NCBI GenBank assembly: GCA_029781795.1
Contig: JAKOWB010000217.1
Coordinates: forward strand, 1 to 58,220
Source: Pseudomonadota bacterium
Lineage (GTDB): Bacteria; Pseudomonadota; Alphaproteobacteria; Kiloniellales; JACOMY01
Length of the DNA: 58,220 nt
Direction: 5' to 3'
Below the pieces are notes generated by a model. It was not told the origin of the DNA, did no database searches, and was given only the letters and a program-made list of their open reading frames with translations. Below, one piece after another: positions 56,999 to 58,220 of this stretch; position 1 is the stretch's first letter; each line of letters begins with the position of its first letter. Position numbers and translations under genes: made by a program.

Positions 56999-57583
56999 AT
57001 GAAGACCTACCTCTTGCGCACAACGGCGCTGGCGGCCGCCCTCTTGGCGGTACCCGCGCTGACCCAGTCGGCCGGCGCGGCGACGGGGGCCGACCTGGGC
57101 AAGTCGGCGCACGTCGCGGCGGCATCCGGTGATGCCCTCCTCCAGCTCGCCGCCGACGGCGGATCTGGTGGCGACGGCGGCGCAGGCGGCGCCGGCGGCG
57201 CCGATGGCGGCAGCGGCGGCGACGGTGGGGCCGGTGGAGCCGGTGGCGACGGTGCCGGCGACGGCCCCGGCGGCGACGGTGGCGCGGGTGGCGCCGGTGG
57301 CGACGGCGGCGCTGACGGCGCCGGCGGTTCAGGCGGCGACGGCGGTGCCGGCGGTGCTGGCGGCCCCGACGGCGGCAACGGCGGCAACGGTGGTGCTGGC
57401 GGCAATGCCGGCAATCCCGGGACGCCGGTCGGCGACGGTGACACTGGCGATGGCGACACTGGCGACGGCGACACTGGCGACGGTGACACTGGCGACGGTG
57501 ACACTGGCGACGGTGACACCGGCGACGGCGACGGTGACGGCGATACGGGCGAAACCGGCGAGACCGGCGAAACCCAACCCTGA
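56999..57583 (+). CDS. Gly-rich exported protein 2 (GGDGGAGGAG and GDGDT repeats)
   Basis: A 194-residue protein. Signal peptide MKTYLLRTTALAAALLAVPA, cleaved near SAGA. The N-terminal 50 residues share their layout with protein 3. Then about 85 residues of Gly-Gly-x repeats with regular Asp (GGDGGAGGAGGADGG) and a tail of six G-D-G-D-T units. The Asp spacing D-x-D recalls calcium loops; calcium binding is a guess. AAAGGA precedes the ATG at 56999 and a perfect terminator follows. Confidence 0.75.
   Translation: MKTYLLRTTALAAALLAVPALTQSAGAATGADLGKSAHVAAASGDALLQLAADGGSGGDGGAGGAGGADGGSGGDGGAGGAGGDGAGDGPGGDGGAGGAGGDGGADGAGGSGGDGGAGGAGGPDGGNGGNGGAGGNAGNPGTPVGDGDTGDGDTGDGDTGDGDTGDGDTGDGDTGDGDGDGDTGETGETGETQP
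57431..57520 (+). repeat. 15-bp minisatellite encoding GDGDT
   Basis: Six tandem copies of GGCGACGGTGACACT with a few third-position changes. The period equals five codons, so copy-number change would be in frame. Confidence 0.95.
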
Positions 57584-57889
57584 TTGCCTGGCCCCCGTGC
57601 CGCAGGTCGGCACGGGGGCCTTCTTTTCTCCGATCGGAGCACCACGGCGCCGGCCCCCGGCGGCCGAAGAGGTTTTGATTTTTCGCCTGATAATATTCTT
57701 TTTGCTGTTTATTACCGCCTGAAAGTCATAAGCAGTGCAATTATTCAAAATCGACAGTGTCTTATAAAAATAGACGGAACTTCTTCTTCTGAAAGCTCTT
57801 CCCCCTGGCATCCCGACCCCTGGCCGCCGACGCGGCGCCTGCGGTGGGGATGACCAACCAGCAGCATCGAACGATGCGAAAGGAGATCC
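57584..57889. other. 306-base AT-rich spacer between Gly-rich genes 2 and 3
   Basis: No gene. A terminator (57590-57629) is followed by AT-rich DNA (about 57670-57790), then a GC-rich stretch before gene 3. Same size and layout as the spacer between genes 1 and 2. The GGAACTTC at 57776 parallels GGAACTGT at 56897. Confidence 0.6.
57590..57629 (+). terminator. Rho-independent terminator after Gly-rich gene 2
   Basis: A perfect 13-bp stem (GGCCCCCGTGCCG with its complement) and a CAGGT loop, followed by TTCTTTTCT. Confidence 0.95.
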
Positions 57890-58220
57890 ATGAAGAACCA
57901 TCTCTTGCGTTCGACCGCCCTGGCCGCCGCCCTTCTCGCGGTGCCAGCCTTCAGCCTGACCGCGCAGGGCGCGTCGGTCGGAGGCCTCGAGAAGTCCGCG
58001 GTGGTGAAAACGGCGGTGACTTCGCCCCTGCTGCACTTCGTGGCTGATGGCGGGGCCGGCGGGGCCGGCGGTGCCGGCGGCGACGGCGCCGGCAGCGGAG
58101 ACGGCGGTGCCGGTGGCGCCGGTGGCGCCGGCGGCGACGGCAGTGGCGACGGCGACGGCGGTGCTGGCGGGGCCGGCGGTGCCGGCGGCGACGGCGGGCC
58201 GGATGGCGGCGACGGCGGTG
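57890..58220 (+). CDS. Gly-rich exported protein 3, cut by window edge
   Basis: The first 110 codons of a paralogue of protein 2. Signal peptide MKNHLLRSTALAAALLAVPA, identical in most positions to that of protein 2, then GLEKSAVVKTAVTSPLLHFVADGG and Gly-Gly-x repeats (GGAGGAGGDGAGSGDGG). AAAGGAG precedes the ATG at 57890. The frame is open to the last base, so the length is unknown. Confidence 0.75.
   Translation, partial: MKNHLLRSTALAAALLAVPAFSLTAQGASVGGLEKSAVVKTAVTSPLLHFVADGGAGGAGGAGGDGAGSGDGGAGGAGGAGGDGSGDGDGGAGGAGGAGGDGGPDGGDGG

Noticed and set aside
57007..57645. Proline-rich minus-strand open frame opposite Gly-rich gene 2
   Set aside because: Complement of Gly codons; the plus strand has the signal peptide, ribosome site and terminator.
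56175..58220. CRISPR array or PE_PGRS-like mycobacterial proteins
   Set aside because: Repeats are coding triplets without spacers; there is no PE domain and the host is not a mycobacterium.

Overview
The window is GC-rich (about 68-70% by eye), gene-dense chromosomal DNA of an alphaproteobacterium. The markers are a PopZ-type polar organiser next to valS, a complete general L-amino-acid permease set (aapJQMP) divergent from metC, an NDUFS4-type complex I accessory subunit, and a single-domain ModE. A Rhodospirillales-like host is plausible, but the sequence alone does not prove it. I see no phage, transposase, integrase or CRISPR array. The accessory character comes from an N-type ATPase operon and from low-complexity secreted proteins at the right end.

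Left part (1-14361): a truncated ilvD, a dimethylarginine hydrolase-like enzyme, two RNA methyltransferases, msrQ, a mandelate-racemase-type enolase divergent from a TetR regulator across a palindrome, then the block valS - popZ - tolC - rhodanese - pcm and an orphan TctC/Bug-type binding protein.

Centre left (14554-21574): tRNA-Cys and tRNA-Asn, a strong hairpin, and a nine-gene N-ATPase operon (atpD C Q R B E F A G). There is no separate delta gene; its C-terminal part appears fused to the b subunit. A near-perfect FNR/FixK-type box lies where a class II activator would sit relative to a -10 element.

Centre (21659-43674): an LprI-like periplasmic protein, a GT8-like glycosyltransferase, a peptide-type ABC importer with a fused double ATPase, a run nudF - cysK - alaX - sseA - double GNAT - gfa, the aapJQMP importer, metC, and a modE - (ModE box) - modABC molybdate system.

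Right part (43684-58220): a GT4 glycosyltransferase and a membrane protein, a cupin gene followed by a decayed carboxymuconolactone-decarboxylase pseudogene and divergent from a MocR regulator, a VOC protein with a highly structured leader, and two secreted proteins in a row (one unrecognised, one a complete seven-repeat EAR beta-propeller). These are followed by tRNA-Arg, an NDUFS4-like gene, tRNA-Pro, an O-methyltransferase, an unknown exported protein whose signal peptide contains a 15-bp tandem repeat, a histone-deacetylase-like hydrolase overlapping a DUF192 gene, and finally three tandem Gly-rich exported proteins in AT-rich surroundings. The last of these runs off the window.

The best candidates for undescribed biology are the Gly-rich exported family (56175-58220), the EAR-propeller pair (49120-51632), the structured leader at 48597-48676, and the putative anaerobic control of the N-ATPase.
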